A DNA stretch of 64,000 nt, taken from assembly GCF_954871325.1 (NCBI RefSeq), contig NC_088775.1:58009561-58073560 (forward strand). The letters run 5' to 3'. Shown here one piece after another: positions 36,136 through 47,752 of the stretch. The position numbers were made by a program, and so were the translations under genes. Under the pieces are notes generated by a model that ran no database searches, was not told the origin of the DNA, and saw only the letters and a program-made list of their open reading frames with translations. How positions within the stretch are numbered: position 1 is the stretch's first letter; each line of letters opens with the position of its first letter. Source of the stretch: Gordionus sp. m RMFG-2023. Taxonomy: Eukaryota > Nematomorpha > Gordioida > Chordodea > Parachordodidae.

Positions 36136-39100
36136 TTGTTAATGTTAATAATTGTAGTAAAAATAAGTATTTTAATTTTAATAATGATAATTTGGATAAT
36201 GTTGATAATGCTAGTGCAAGTAAGAATAATTACTGTAATAAGAACGATAAATTTTGCGATGATAAAAAGTGTTAACGTTGATAATTATAATTCAAGCGAT
36301 ATTAATAGAAGTGATATAAAAATAAAAAGTAGAGATTTTGAAATATATAGAATTAAAGAGGCAACTTGTGTAGACGTACTAAAAATGGAATTAGAGAATT
36401 TTTTAATGAAGAATAGATGCCCTAGAGTAAAGATAAACATGGATGAAGCAGAAATTTGTTTTTTATTAGATACAGGAGCAGAAATTAGTTTGATAAGTAT
36501 AAAGGATTTTATGAGATTTTGGCCTGAGAAAGAATTTGTTACAAAAAAGATAAGAGCCAAACAATTGGATGGTAGCATGGTGAAAATTTTAGGGTATTAT
36601 AGGGTAAGGTTACCAGGAGTTAATAAAAGTATAAATTTGTGGATAACTACGTTGAAGATTGAACCAATTTTAGGATGGTATGATATAAGAACGTTAGGTC
36701 CAGTTTTAGGATGGTATGATATAAGAACGTTAGGTCCAGTTTATAATTGGTGGAAATTTTTCGATACGATCCCTGTAAGTAATGATGAAGATAGTGAAAT
36801 GATAGATTTCGAGAAAATTAAGTTACCTAGTATAGAAGATAAACAAGAATTAGTTCTCGATAAACTTAGAAATCGAACAACAGAATTTATTGATAATAGT
36901 GAAATAATAAGGAGTGATTTCGATAGATTTAAGTTACCTATTATAGAGGATAAACAAGAATTAGTTCTCGATAAACTTAGAAATCGAACACCAGAATTTT
37001 TGATTAAATATAGAGTCAAAGAGAATAAGATGTCAAGAGATATAAATTCTTTAGAGGTAACATTCGTCGAAATCAACAAACAGATAATTAAAAAGACAGT
37101 AGAACAGGAAGAGATTATCGAAAATAAATATAGCCATGAAATAAGTATGATTTTGGATCAGTACTTGGAGGTTTTTAAAGAAGAATTAGGGACTCTTAAA
37201 GATTCTGAAGTAGATATACGATTAGAACAAAATTATCGATCTAAATATTGCTACGCAAGAAGATTGCCGTTTTCTTGGATAGAAGATATAAATAAAGAAT
37301 TAAACAAATGGTTAAAAGAAGGAGTTATAAAACCAATAGTGCATAGTGTATGGGCAACACCGTTAGTTCCCATAAGAAAACCGGATAATAGTTTAAGACT
37401 GTGTATAGACTATAGAGAATCAGTTAACCCGTGGGTAATAAACGAAAGATATCCATTACCTAGAATAGAGCAATTACTGGCTTATTTAAGAGGAGCAACA
37501 ATTTTTTCAAAGATAGATTTTTCGAATGCTTACTTGCAAATAAAGGTGAGTGAGAGAACAAGTAAGATATTAACGATCACAACGCATAGAGGATTATTTG
37601 CTTTTTGTCGTTTACCATTTGGTTTGAAAGTATCGGCTCCAATATTTCAAAGAACAATGGCGGAGTTATTTCAGGGAATAAAGGGAATAATGTATTATTT
37701 AGACGATGTTTTGATATCTGGTAGAACAGAAGAAGAGCATAATGCTAGGTTAATTAAAGTGTTAAATATTATATTAGAAAATGGTTTAAAAGCTAATATG
37801 AAGAAGAGTGTTTTTGGAGCAAGAAAAATAAAATATTTAGGTCATATTATAAATGGAAATGAAATTACTCCAATTGCAAAGAATATAGATAAGATAATGA
37901 GTATGAGAGCCCCAAATAATAAAACAGAAGTACAGGCGTTTTTAGGAGCAACGAATTATTATCATCGGTTTGTGCAAAATTTTGCAGAAATCGCCACACC
38001 GTATGATTTATTAAAGAAAAATAAAAGGTTTGAATGGGGAGAAGCACAGGAGAAAAGTTTCGAAAAATTAAAAATAAAGATGGTAGAGAAGCCGATTTTA
38101 AATTGTTTCAATGAGGAATTAGATATGATATTAGCGGTTGATGCATCTAATGAAGGTATAGGAGGAGTTTTGTTACAGATGACCGATAATGTTGAGAAAC
38201 CGATTTTATTTTTATCTAGACGGTTTAGTAGCACTGAGAAAAATTACTCCACGATCGAGAGAGAGGCGCTAGCTGTGAAATTCGGGCTAGAGAAGTGCAG
38301 AGAATATCTGATTGGAAGAAGGTTTATTTTATATACAGATCATAAGCCGTTGGTAGATTTATTCAAAAAAGAAAATAAAGAACTTATGATGTCACCTAGA
38401 CTACAGAGATGGTTAATTTTAGTGGGTAATTTCGATTTTGAGATAAGTTTCAGAGCAGGTAAACAAAATTGTTTACCAGATATATTATCGAGATTGTTTA
38501 AAAAAGACAGTACAAACAAGGATACAGTAAGCAATAGTTTGGAATATATAGAAGAGGAGGAAAAATTAAATAATAATGTTATAAGAACCTTAAAAATAGA
38601 TACAAGAGAAAGACCGATAACTTTTGAATTAGTAAAAGAGATATCCAAGGAAGATGAAGAATTATTAAGAATTAGAACTGGTTTAAAAGGAGATGCAGAA
38701 TGGAAGAAGGAAGACCAAGCATTTAAGAATATTAGAAGCGAATTAAATATAGAAGACAATTGTTTATTGAGAGGATATAGATTAGTAATACCGAATAAGT
38801 TAATAAAAGAAACCTTAGGTGTAATACATTCAGGTCATCAAGGCATAGAGAGAATGAAAAATAAAGCAAGAGAATACGGTGGCCTAGAATGAATAAGGAA
38901 ATAGAAGAATTAGCTAAGAGCTGTGAAACATGTAATATGTGTGCTAATGTACCGGCAAGGGATAAGGAAGATAAATGGCCAGAGACAAAGGTACCATGTG
39001 ATAGAATACACATAGATTTTTTAGAATTCGAAAGGAAAAAATACTTTATTATGGTAGATGCTGGTTCAAAATGGATAGATTGTCAACAGGTATTTGGCTT

Positions 39101-39650
39101 ATCTTCAAAAGTAGCGTTGAATAAGTTAAAAGATTTTGTAAGTAAATATGGATTAATAAGACATTAGTATCGGATGGTGGTCCAGCATTTAGAGGCAAGG
39201 CATTTGATAAGTTTTGTGATAGGTGGAAGATTGAACATGTATTATCTCCACCATATTATCCAAGAAGTAATGGACAAGCAGAACGAATGGTAGCTATAGT
39301 TAAAAATTGGTTAAAAAAAGAAAAATATGGAGAAGGAAAATGGTGGTTATTATTATTAGAATACAATAATACTAAGAATAGCAAGGAGAATTCGCCAGCA
39401 GAGATGTTTTTAGGTAGAAAAACAAGAACGGAATTAGATTTTTTGAAAGAAAAAATAAAGCCAAAAGATAATACATATGATGATAAAATTAAAGTTGGAA
39501 GTTTGGTATGGATTCTTCTGTTTGAGGGTCCAGTTAAATGGGGGAAATGTATAGTAGCAAGAATATAGGAAGAAAAAGAGTAGAAGTAGAAATTGAAGGA
39601 CAAGAAGGTACATATACAAGACACCTGAAACAAATAAGGCGTAGAAGCTT
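36136..39650 (+). CDS. Ty3/gypsy pol: protease, reverse transcriptase, RNase H, integrase
   Basis: Domains in order: an Asn-rich lead-in; retropepsin with LLDTGAEISLI near 36460-36500; a linker containing two in-frame tandem repeats (GWYDIRTLGPV twice, and EDKQELVLDKLRNRT twice); RT with LRLCIDYR near 37400, FSKIDFSNAY near 37505 and the catalytic YYLDDVLIS near 37690; RNase H with LAVDASNEGIGGVL near 38125 and YTDHKPL near 38335; an integrase zinc-binding motif (H.GHQG then CETCNMC) near 38830-38945; and an integrase core from IDFLEF (about 39010) through WKIEHVL to NGQAERMV (about 39270). A basic tail follows. It is a polyprotein processed by its own protease; the linker duplications are unusual. 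The region carries a small number of breaks. Confidence 0.93.
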
Positions 39651-40036
39651 AGAACATTAAAGAAATTTGAGAAATATACGAAGAATTAGAAGAAATAAAT
39701 TGATGAAAGACATATTTATGAGAATCATAATTCTGATGAGACATATTTATGAGAATCATAATTTATAAAGAAATAAATTGATGTTAGACCTATTATGAGA
39801 ATCATATTTTCTAAAGAAATGAAATTGATGATAAACATAGTAGGAGAATCATAATTTAAAGAAGGAATAAATGAATGTAATGGAAGGAATCATAAATTAG
39901 AAGGAAATAAAATGGATAATAGACCTAGATTTATATTTAATAAATGAATAAAAGGTAAGTGGAGAAAATAAATGAAATATAGATAATTAAGAGTTGAGGA
40001 ATATATATATATATGTTTATAAAGTAATTTATTTAG
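39651..40036 (+). other. Spacer with diverged tandem repeat between pol and the 3' ORF
   Basis: Several copies of a unit of roughly 50-60 bp with GACATATTTATGAGAATCATAATT and AAAGAAATAAATTGATG (39700-39930), with no ORF. It could be the leader of the downstream ORF. Confidence 0.6.
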
Positions 40037-40369
40037 ATGGCATCATACGTCAGAGTAGGGAATAAGATCATAAAGATGGAGATAAGAGAAGTAGACGGAT
40101 CGGAGGAATCCAATAGATGGATAGAGGCAGCTAGAAATGAGGCTCAACAAAGATATGGGGATTGGTTACAAGAAATGCCGAGAAGAACAAGATTTGATCT
40201 AAGGTTAGCACCTTATGGGATAACGAGGAGACTGGAATGTTGGGCTTGCGGGGGAGGACACAAGTTACGATATTGTCCAAGTGTAGAGTTGACAGCGAAT
40301 AATAATACAAATTTACCGATGCGAAATATGGTAGAATCATCGAACACTACGGGGGCAAGGGAGATCTAA
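40037..40369 (+). CDS. Extra 3' ORF with one zinc knuckle, downstream of integrase
   Basis: 110 residues, intact, starting MASYVRVGNKIIKMEI. The middle is charged and helical (SNRWIEAARNEAQQRYGDWL), followed by a basic stretch and CWACGGGHKLRYC, which is C-x2-C-x3-H-x4-C, one residue shorter than the standard retroviral knuckle. It ends just before the polypurine tract. A nucleic-acid-binding role is an inference from the knuckle. The other Ty3 element here (47839-63641) has a comparable knuckle in the same position, so this looks like a lineage trait and not a chance ORF. I do not recognise the rest. Confidence 0.7.
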   Translation: MASYVRVGNKIIKMEIREVDGSEESNRWIEAARNEAQQRYGDWLQEMPRRTRFDLRLAPYGITRRLECWACGGGHKLRYCPSVELTANNNTNLPMRNMVESSNTTGAREI

Positions 40370-40379
40370 AGGAAGGAGG
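40366..40379 (+). promoter_or_regulatory. Polypurine tract
   Basis: A purine-only run (AAAGGAAGGAGG and neighbours) ending exactly where the 3' LTR begins, as expected for the plus-strand primer. Confidence 0.8.
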
Positions 40380-40824
40380 TGTTGTATATGCAAATTAGAA
40401 TGTTAATTTTGGAAGTTATTATTCATAAATAAATTGTAGACGAAGATAATATTTTTTGGGTAATTTTGTTATGTAAATGATCTTAAATTTAACATAATAT
40501 TATTTTATAAATTTTCATATATTTAAATTAATTGTAAAACAATTATGATATATATATCGCGTTAAAAGTGAGATTCGAGACATAAATGATTATTAATTTT
40601 TTAAAATATAATTTGGATTCCTGATCGAATAAAATATAGTGGTAAAGTTTTTTATTCTTGATTATATTATATATTGGGTTATCATAATTTATATATATTT
40701 ATTTCTTTCTTATTTAGATTCCAATAATAATAATAATTCTAATCGCGAGTGTTAGTTAACATCGATAATAATATAATCAACTTCTATATACAATTTCAAT
40801 TCAAGCTTGCAGCCAACTGCAACA
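40380..40824 (+). repeat. 3' LTR
   Basis: A 445-bp copy of the 5' LTR with an additional segment of about 18 bases (GTAGACGAAGATAATAT) near its start and about six single differences. It ends AACTGCAACA, then the CTTTG duplication. Confidence 0.95.
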
Positions 40825-40829
40825 CTTTG

Positions 40830-41434
40830 GTGGCCACATCTTCTCGACTTCTGTACATCTTCATTCGTTTTTTTTTTATTGTCATTAATTTTTGATGTCT
40901 TTTATCGCTTGAGATCCAAGTTCCTTTTTAGGGCCAACGTTATAATTGGGAGTAAAATAACCTAAGCCTATCCTATGCACGGATGTTCAATAGGGTTTTG
41001 ATTATTAAAAGCATATAGCTGAGATGATTGCACTTTATTATGTTTAAGGCGAACCTCTGACGTAGGTAGTATCCCTCGCTGGAATTCTCGGTCCTAGTAG
41101 AGATTCGGTGCCCCAGCTCTTAAAAAAAAGGCCAGAGCATGAGAGCTGAATGATGTAAAAGTTGTGGCGATTAATGGTTGGCAGGTAGCGACACCGAATA
41201 TTTAGCGAGTTTATTTGCCTCGGCGTCCAGTAGAGCATACCTATTTTACTTGTAAATCAGGTATTCAAATTATATTATATATACTTGCTTTACGAAAAAA
41301 TGTTATTCTAAATTACTCACTTTTTTAAAATGAGATATGTTATACAAAATAATTGACATGTCGGTCACCTTTTCATAAATATAAAACGAATAATATTTAA
41401 TAAACTAGAAAAAAAGTCTATTTGGAGAATGAAA
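40830..41434. other. Unassigned DNA with a GC-richer island
   Basis: No known gene. From about 41048 to 41245 the base composition rises near half GC, in contrast to its surroundings, with an open minus-strand frame of 64 codons (41044-41238) that resembles nothing I know. It does not match tRNA, 5S or large rRNA patterns. Confidence 0.4.
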
Positions 41435-41560
41435 TAAAAGGATGGATGCTCTATCCTTAATAATTTATCTGGCTTTGATCATAGGTGAAACAAGGTGGTG
41501 AGCACGTGAAAAGCCCTTATATGGTTAGATAGCGAAAGGCGCTTACTCCCGAACGTTATA
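41435..41560 (+). mobile_element. hAT transposase fragment
   Basis: The sequence AAAGGATGGATGCT...CACGTGAAAAGCCCTTA...CTTACTCCC matches, in inverse orientation, the hAT transposase segment at 51050-51200 (where the protein reads KRMDASVKQ and IKWWAREKALRWMYG). It is therefore a degraded piece of the same hAT family. No ends or duplication are visible. Confidence 0.6.
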
Positions 41561-41899
41561 CAGTATATAATTAATAATAAATCTTTTGGGGCTAAAATCT
41601 CATCAGTAGAAATATCTTTGATTGAGAATTTATTCAAATTTAAAAAGTTAAATCAGCTCCGATTTCTATGGAAATATCATCTCTTATTATATTGTAAAAC
41701 TAAAAATTTAAATATTTTACTAAATAATTATCGTGGATACCAAAGTCTTCTGTATAGTTTATTTTATAACCTTCACATCAAAATAAAGCTATAATATGAC
41801 TACAAATTTGAATAAAAAGATATCTCATTCAAAACTGCCATTTAGTACCTGGGAACAAAATGAAATTCTAAAAAATAATAATTTATTAATTATAAAACT

Positions 41900-42290
41900 C
41901 CCGGGGTACCTATTATCCTGTCGCGCTGGGTGTCATAGAGCATTTATAGATTTTTAAGAAATTTTTGTATAAAAATATTAATTCTAAGTAAATAAATAAA
42001 AATAAATTGTCAAATATGTTAAATTTATTAGGTTCATCTTTATTATTAATATCACTCGGAAGAACTTGTTATCACTTAAACTAAATATATTTAAATATTA
42101 TTTATTTTCATTAATTAAAAAAAATTAAATATTTGGATATGGGCTTAGGCCGGGTTTGGGAAATATTTTTGAAACTTATCATGGGCTTGGGCCAGACATG
42201 GGAATTTTTTTAACATTAGATATGGGCCGGGCCGAGCTTGGGCCTAAAATTTAAAACCCATGAATGTCTTTGATACGTACCCCGCCAAAA
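41900..42290. mobile_element. Possible worn end of a GGCCCGG-type hAT
   Basis: GGGC(C/T)-rich blocks (ATGGGCTTAGGCCGGG, GGGCTTGGGCCAG, ATGGGCCGGGCCGAG) lie at 42135-42250 in AT-rich DNA, similar to the subterminal blocks of the hAT at 8547-10350. The complement of 42245-42275 begins CAAAGACATTCATGGG, loosely like that element's CAGAGACC end. There is no partner end. Confidence 0.35.
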
Positions 42291-42979
42291 TCGTCTTCAC
42301 AATTAATTAATTAAAATTTAGTTTGAAGATATTAAATTATCATAAATATTCAATATTTTTTTTCTTGTTATTAATGGCAAATAAAAAAATATTGCAGCTT
42401 CAATTCTGTTTTTTATAATCGTAAATATTACTAAAATCTGAAATGTAATACATAATAGATTTTTATAGTAAAATCTTAATTATAATATAATTTTAATTAA
42501 TATATTTTGTATTTTCTTGAGAAAATGTCTTTCAAAGTTTTCCTCTTGCAAAGAACTTCATCAAAACCATCCTTTGTTTAATAATCTTTCAACTGGATAA
42601 CTGGCTGGGGTAAAGATATTATATTTTATGAAGAGTAAAGAGGTAATTAATAATGTATGTGAGTGCTATATGATCTCAAAAAAATTGTTAAATAATCAAT
42701 ATTATATTATTTATACATTATTTTTATTTTCTTCATAAAAAAATATAGAACACGAGATGTTCTCATTTTGTTATATGATTTTTTAAAAAAGTGTATGAGA
42801 ATGAAGATAATATAAATAGATCCTGAGCTAACCCACTGATCAGTTAATTTTCATTATTGTTCTTTAAAATATGGCAGGAACATAAAGATGTAATCATTTA
42901 AAAAAAAATGAATTTTAATTTTTTAAAAATATATCCATTTATCTATTTAAAATTATAATTGATTTATTTTTTAATATGT

Positions 42980-43495
42980 AGCCAATTTTAGTAGAGCTAC
43001 TTGAAAAAGGTAGCGGCGCTATTGGACCTATATATATATATATATATATGTTAGCGTCAATGTGTTTTTCCGGCAAGGTGTTATTTTTACAACTTTAAAT
43101 CATTTTTTGAGTTCGTTTTAATAAATTTAAAAATCGAATTTTGCCAGAAATACATTCTATCATGTTTGTAATACCTATCTTATGAATTGTAGACAATTTT
43201 GCTGTTAACCTTTGAGTCATTTTTAATTTATATAAAAAATATATGAAAAATCGAATATAATTAAATTTAAAAGTTAATGAATAAATTGTGTGAAATTCAT
43301 AGAGTAGGTATTCTAAACATGATGGAATACATTTCTGGTAAAATCAGATTTTTAAATTTTTAAAAACGCGTTCAAAAAATGATTTAAAGTTGAGAAAATA
43401 ACACATTGCCGGAATACAGCTAACACATATATAAAAGTAGCCTCGCTACTAATAGCTACCCCAAAAACTGTAGCACGCCACTACTTTAACATCAT
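42980..43495. mobile_element. Inverted-repeat MITE with GTAGC-rich ends
   Basis: The two arms match inverted over roughly 200 bp. The left arm has GTTAGCGTCAATGTG...CCGGCAAGGTGTTATTTT and AACTTTAAATCATTTTTTGA; the right arm has the complement of the same blocks (CAAAAAATGATTTAAAGTTG, AACACATTGCCGGAATACAG), and GTAGCnnG motifs lie at both outer ends. An AT microsatellite of about 20 bases lies in the left arm. No coding and no clear target duplication. Confidence 0.7.
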
Positions 43496-43738
43496 TGTAA
43501 GAAAAAAGCAAGGAAGCTAATAAGTATAGACCTAGTATGGAGATATTTTATTTTTTATTTTTAAAGTTGAGAAAATAACACATTGCCGGAATACAGCTAA
43601 CATATATATAAAACTAACCTCGCTACTAATAGCTACCCAAAAATTGTAGCACGCCACTACTTTAACATCATTGTAAGAAAAAAGCAAGGAAGCTAATAAG
43701 TATAGACCTAGTATGAAGATATTTTATTTTTTATTTAT
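43386..43738. repeat. 177-bp tandem duplication overlapping the MITE
   Basis: AAAGTTGAGAAAATAACACA starts at 43386 and again at 43563; the copies then match closely through AAGCAAGGAAGCTAATAAGT to TTTTATTTTTTATTT. The unit includes the right end of the MITE and its flank, so the duplication followed the insertion and is recent, with only a few differences between copies. Confidence 0.93.
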
Positions 43739-44555
43739 AATGATCCTTAAGGATGGTTTTTCCCTTAGGCACTTTAAGAATAAAGAAGATTCGATAAATA
43801 ATTATGGTTCTTAACGCTAATTAATATAACCATGCACTGTCTTCCCAGGCAAAAGCATTAAGAAAAGAAATTGATTTTCTAAATGTATTTTAGCAATAAG
43901 GTACTTAATTATGAGTATAGACCCCCCCCCACCCCGGTAAAAACTAAAGTGAATGGGCAGGCGATAAAAATTCCCTAACCTCGGTAGTGATTTTATTTGA
44001 TTATCTTTTTCACATGAATTAGCCTAGTCAAAAAAAATAAACATTCCATAACTTGCTTATAGATTAGATAAATAAATATGTTTTCATTTATTTTCTAATG
44101 ATTATAATTTATTAGATAATTATTAGTTTTTAAAGAATACATTTAGAAAAATAAAATTATCATCTGTTTGATATGATTATTATTAATATTAACCAAAAAT
44201 ATTTAACACAATTCTCAGTATGTTTTTGTTATTTTTCCAAAGAGCAACAAGTAATTCCTTTCATGCTTCGCGCTTTTTAAAATATTATTAATTCGATATA
44301 TTTAATTCAGCAGAATTTTAAGATTTTTTTAAAATTTATAAATAATTTGTTTTAAAAAACATAAATTTACCGAAATGTAATTAATTTTTTGTAAAATATT
44401 TATTGATTTTATTCAATTGACATTTATGCCTGATCGTTAATAAATATCAATTTTTAAACGCTAAACCACCATTTATTTGATATTCTATGTGTTAATAATT
44501 GATTGAATCCTCATATTTATTTTATTCTACATTTTTTTAACAAAATTTTATAATT
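43739..44555. other. AT-rich region upstream of the NIDO exon
   Basis: No gene seen. A run of nine or ten C interrupted by one A lies at 43921-43935. If the exon at 44556 belongs to a living gene, its promoter and 5' leader would lie here, but I see no convincing core promoter motif. Confidence 0.4.
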
Positions 44556-44756
44556 ATGAAAGAATTTATTGTCATTCTATTTCTGCTAATTCTGAGTAAT
44601 TATTTTTCTAATTTTATCATCCACGCTGTAAAAATATATCCATATGGACCGGATAAAGGGGACGAAGTTTTAGACAAAGGGGACGACAGAAGCTCGCGGG
44701 AGATCAAGTCCTCTGTTCCGTTTCCTTTTTTTGACAAAATTTACCGCACCCTTTTC
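44556..44756 (+). CDS. Putative first exon of a secreted NIDO-domain protein (partial)
   Basis: Starts MKEFIVILFLLILSN, a clear signal peptide with a hydrophobic core, likely cut after FIIHA. It is followed by VKIYPYGPDKGDEVLDKGDD then SSREIKSSVPFPFFDKIYRTLF. The pattern YPYG...GD..L..GDD.SS..I....PFPFF...Y..L is the opening of the NIDO domain found in nidogen, alpha-tectorin and mucin-4-like extracellular proteins of animals. After TLF the DNA reads GTAAGAAAT, a strong splice donor in phase 0. The open frame continues 14 codons past it (VRNNKNID...) to a stop at 44799-44801, and VRNN also resembles the next NIDO residues, so read-through of a decayed copy is possible. No second exon is recognised before the transposon DNA downstream. 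Could be a real gene start or an orphan duplicate. Confidence 0.6.
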
Positions 44757-44935
44757 GTAAGAAATAATAAAAATATTGATAATTTATTTCTCTTCTTTTA
44801 ATTATATATTTTTATAAAGTTATAGTATATTAATTATAATTTTAATATTCATTTAATAAATGTTTAATTCACATATTAAAAATAAAATTAATTATTTGAA
44901 TATATTATTTAGATTTATACACACATATTTTTAGA

Positions 44936-45094
44936 AGTAGCTAGTTACTTTTGGCAGTTACATTTCAAAAAATATAACTAAGTTACTAGTTAAAATTTTT
45001 AAAATTTAACTAGTTACAGTTATTTTTTAGCAAAAATACAGGTAACTAGTTTCAAATAACTAGTTACTTTTAACTAGTTACTTTAACAACACTA
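44936..45094. mobile_element. hAT-like terminal fragment with AACTAGTTA repeats
   Basis: The complement of the right end reads TAGTGTTGTTAAAGTAACT, the same first 13 bases as the palindromic MITE at 6981. It is followed by several AACTAGTTA(C) units, a subterminal pattern known from some hAT families. The left end is not clear and no target duplication was found, so this is a truncated copy. Confidence 0.5.
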
Positions 45095-45102
45095 GTATCA
45101 TA

Positions 45103-45460
45103 TCATAAGCTTCATAAACTCTCTACTTTTATGATACTTCCCTATTATTGGGATTCAATAAATAATCAGCAGTATGAGCACATGTATTAGAATCGTTTTT
45201 CTTTCATACAAAAATCTTTAATTTTTTTTCTTCAGGTAGAGAAAATATATATTTAGAGCATGATTGAATTACATTTTTTCAAACTAAGTATCTCGTTTAT
45301 TACATGACATTTGCAAATTTAAAATTTGACGGATGGACAAACTTGGGTGAGTTTAAAATGGATATAGCATATAATTAAAATAAAAAATTATTATGTATTG
45401 TATTTTTGGATTGAATCTAGATGATTTCGTATTTTCTTGATTAAATCTAAAATGAAAATA
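45103..45460. other. AT-rich spacer
   Basis: No gene or repeat recognised between the AACTAGTTA fragment and the next hAT. Part of the outer edge of the old Ty3 element's 3' LTR may lie at its right end, but I cannot fix it. Confidence 0.4.
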
Positions 45461-45656
45461 ATTATATCTAGATATGTGCACTGAGAGCATTATTGGCGGC
45501 GGCGTTTCTTTTTTTAAATGATCGGCTGGTGGCGGCGAATTGATTTAGACGCCGCCACAAAAATTGGAGGCGGCGCGGCGGCGTCAAATATTTTTCTAAT
45601 TCAAATTTTTTTAAATTAAAATTATAAATTCATTGGAAACACTTATAAAATAAAAT

Positions 45657-47190
45657 TTATGCTTTATTATGTTTATATTTATAACTATAATTTAATGATT
45701 TTATTAAGTTAAACTTATCATATATAATATTTAGATTTATAGGACATAATAATGTTCTTTTAGATTTCAGAGTGAGCCCAGCTATGGAAAATACACGCTC
45801 GCTTGTGCTCGTAGCTGGAATGCACAGGACCTTTCTAGCTAATATTGAAAGTTTAGGAAGATTCAATGCTCTTATCTTCCAAAAATCGAAGAAATCTTTT
45901 ATCTCTAATTTTATAAGGCGAAAATAATGAATAACACTCTTTTCCTAAACTAGTTAAATAGTCTTGTTGTTTCAGATTATTGTTATGAATAGATGAATGT
46001 TTCGTAGCCAATGTAAGATAATCGAATTTTGAAGCAACTTCCGTCGTTTCACATACGCTTAATTCGTCCGTGTAAGGCCATTGAAAGGTAGCGTGTTGAC
46101 ATTAAAATTGCACCGGAGTAATATTTTTTTCCTTTAAATATTCATTTACTATGTTTATAGATTGAAAATGAGGATCCTAAAGTGCTCTTAACACCTAAGT
46201 AAAAATATAAAACAAAGAGAAATAATATAAAAAAAAATATGTATTTTAAAGTACTACCTGAAGATGGTTATTGGAAATCTATGATCAAATTTAGCAAGCA
46301 TATTTTGTTTAAGGGATCATGGGAGGATTATCATATTCTTATACAATTAAATGATATTTAATTTCACTACGAAATAATAAGGATAAATCTAAACTCCTTT
46401 TGGACGTATAAAAATTCAACAGTTTTTTTGATGGTTTTAAGAAAATTTAAAAGATCATGCACCAAGTCCTACTCGGAGTTAAATAATTTGAGATCCGGTT
46501 TCTCCATTCTATTTAATAGAAATTTATAGGATTTTTGTTATTGCCAGTCACACTTTCCAGCATTATTAAAATACTATGCCTACATGTAGGCACATTTAAT
46601 TTTAGTTTTTTCTCATATGATTTTCCATATTCACTATCATCATCAAACCCCAAACGATCTTCATAAAAAAATCATTATCATCCAAATCTAATATCGATTC
46701 AAAACATTTTCTATTTCGATATCGTTTATATTTTCAAAATCCGTTGTGTTGAATCTTAAGGCAAATATAATTTCTCCCACTTTTTTAATGAGATTTTCTA
46801 TTTTATTAACTTTTTTTATTCTATCGACTGTCACTAGATTATGTAATCCATGCCCCAAACATAAATGATGGTTATATTCTCTTAGACGAACACTTTTCTT
46901 TACATTGGGTCCTGCATCCGTAACCATTTGAATTTTCATGGACCCTAAATCAAATTCATTTTCAACTATATCTATCTCGGAAAGAATAGTTTCAGCGGTA
47001 TGTTTTTGAGTGATATGATGTGTCGCCAATGTATAAAATACAATATTAAAATTATTATCTATTTCGTGAAATGTAAAGGTCATATAATTTCACCGTCTAT
47101 ATTTGTCTGTCCACATATCAAAAGTTATAGGACAAAATTTAGGACCTATTATTGACATATGTATGCTTTCATTGATAAATACACATCATC
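45657..47190 (-). pseudogene. hAT transposase, decayed
   Basis: Reading leftwards: a core segment (46688-47083) beginning MTFTFHEIDNNFNIVFYTLA, with IQMVTDAGPNVKKSVRLREY and HLCLGHGLHNLVTVDRIKK; then a decayed middle; then the dimerisation domain (45657-45866) with LSILARKVLCIPATSTSERVFSIAG and a KRTLLCP block. VTDAG.N followed by C.GH.LHNLV is the hAT catalytic signature, with the Asp and the CxxH pair present. It is very like the hAT copy at 52048-54655. Several frame changes and stops separate the core from the dimerisation domain, so it is inactive. No BED zinc finger is seen. Confidence 0.85.
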
Positions 47191-47752
47191 TAATCCACTC
47201 CAGCTAAGTGTGTTCTATCTGGTAAATCTTTTGTATCTGAAATAATGCCATATTTCTACATAATAAAAAGTTAATAATAAAAATATTATGCCAAAAAAAA
47301 TTCTAAATGTGAGATGAGATCAGTTTTATTTAAATATTCTATTATAAAATAATTAAATATTTTAACAGTTAATATAAAAATTAAGATTAAAATAATAAAT
47401 ATCAATACCTTTTCTGTTTTTCTATCCTTATCTTATCTTATCTAGCATGTTGGTCACAGACCTGCTCTAAGCCAGCCAACGTGTATTATATGGATTATTA
47501 CAAATCAAATTTATAGCAAATAATATTTATTAATTTAAAATAATAAAATCACATTTTAATAATTCAAAAAATATTTAATATTATTTTTCTTCAAGTTACA
47601 ATTCATAAATAATATATATAATAAATATTATTTTTAATAATAAAAAATATGTATCACGCCGCCACGCCGCCGAATTTTTACATCGGCGGTGGCATGTTGA
47701 GCGCCGACACTTTTTGGCGGCGGCGTCGGCGTGGTCAAAAATCACCGGCGGC

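Larger units (their letters stand above)
34810..40824 (+). mobile_element. Ty3/gypsy LTR retrotransposon, near complete and young
   Basis: Fossil, though close to whole: both LTRs, primer binding site, gag-like zinc knuckles, protease, RT, RNase H, integrase, an extra 3' ORF and a polypurine tract, in Ty3/gypsy order. The 5-bp target duplication CTTTG is exact (34805-34809 and 40825-40829). The two LTRs differ at about six scattered positions plus one indel of about 18 bases, which points to a recent insertion relative to the other elements here. Coding regions have perhaps two or three breaks. Total length about 6.0 kb. Confidence 0.95.
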
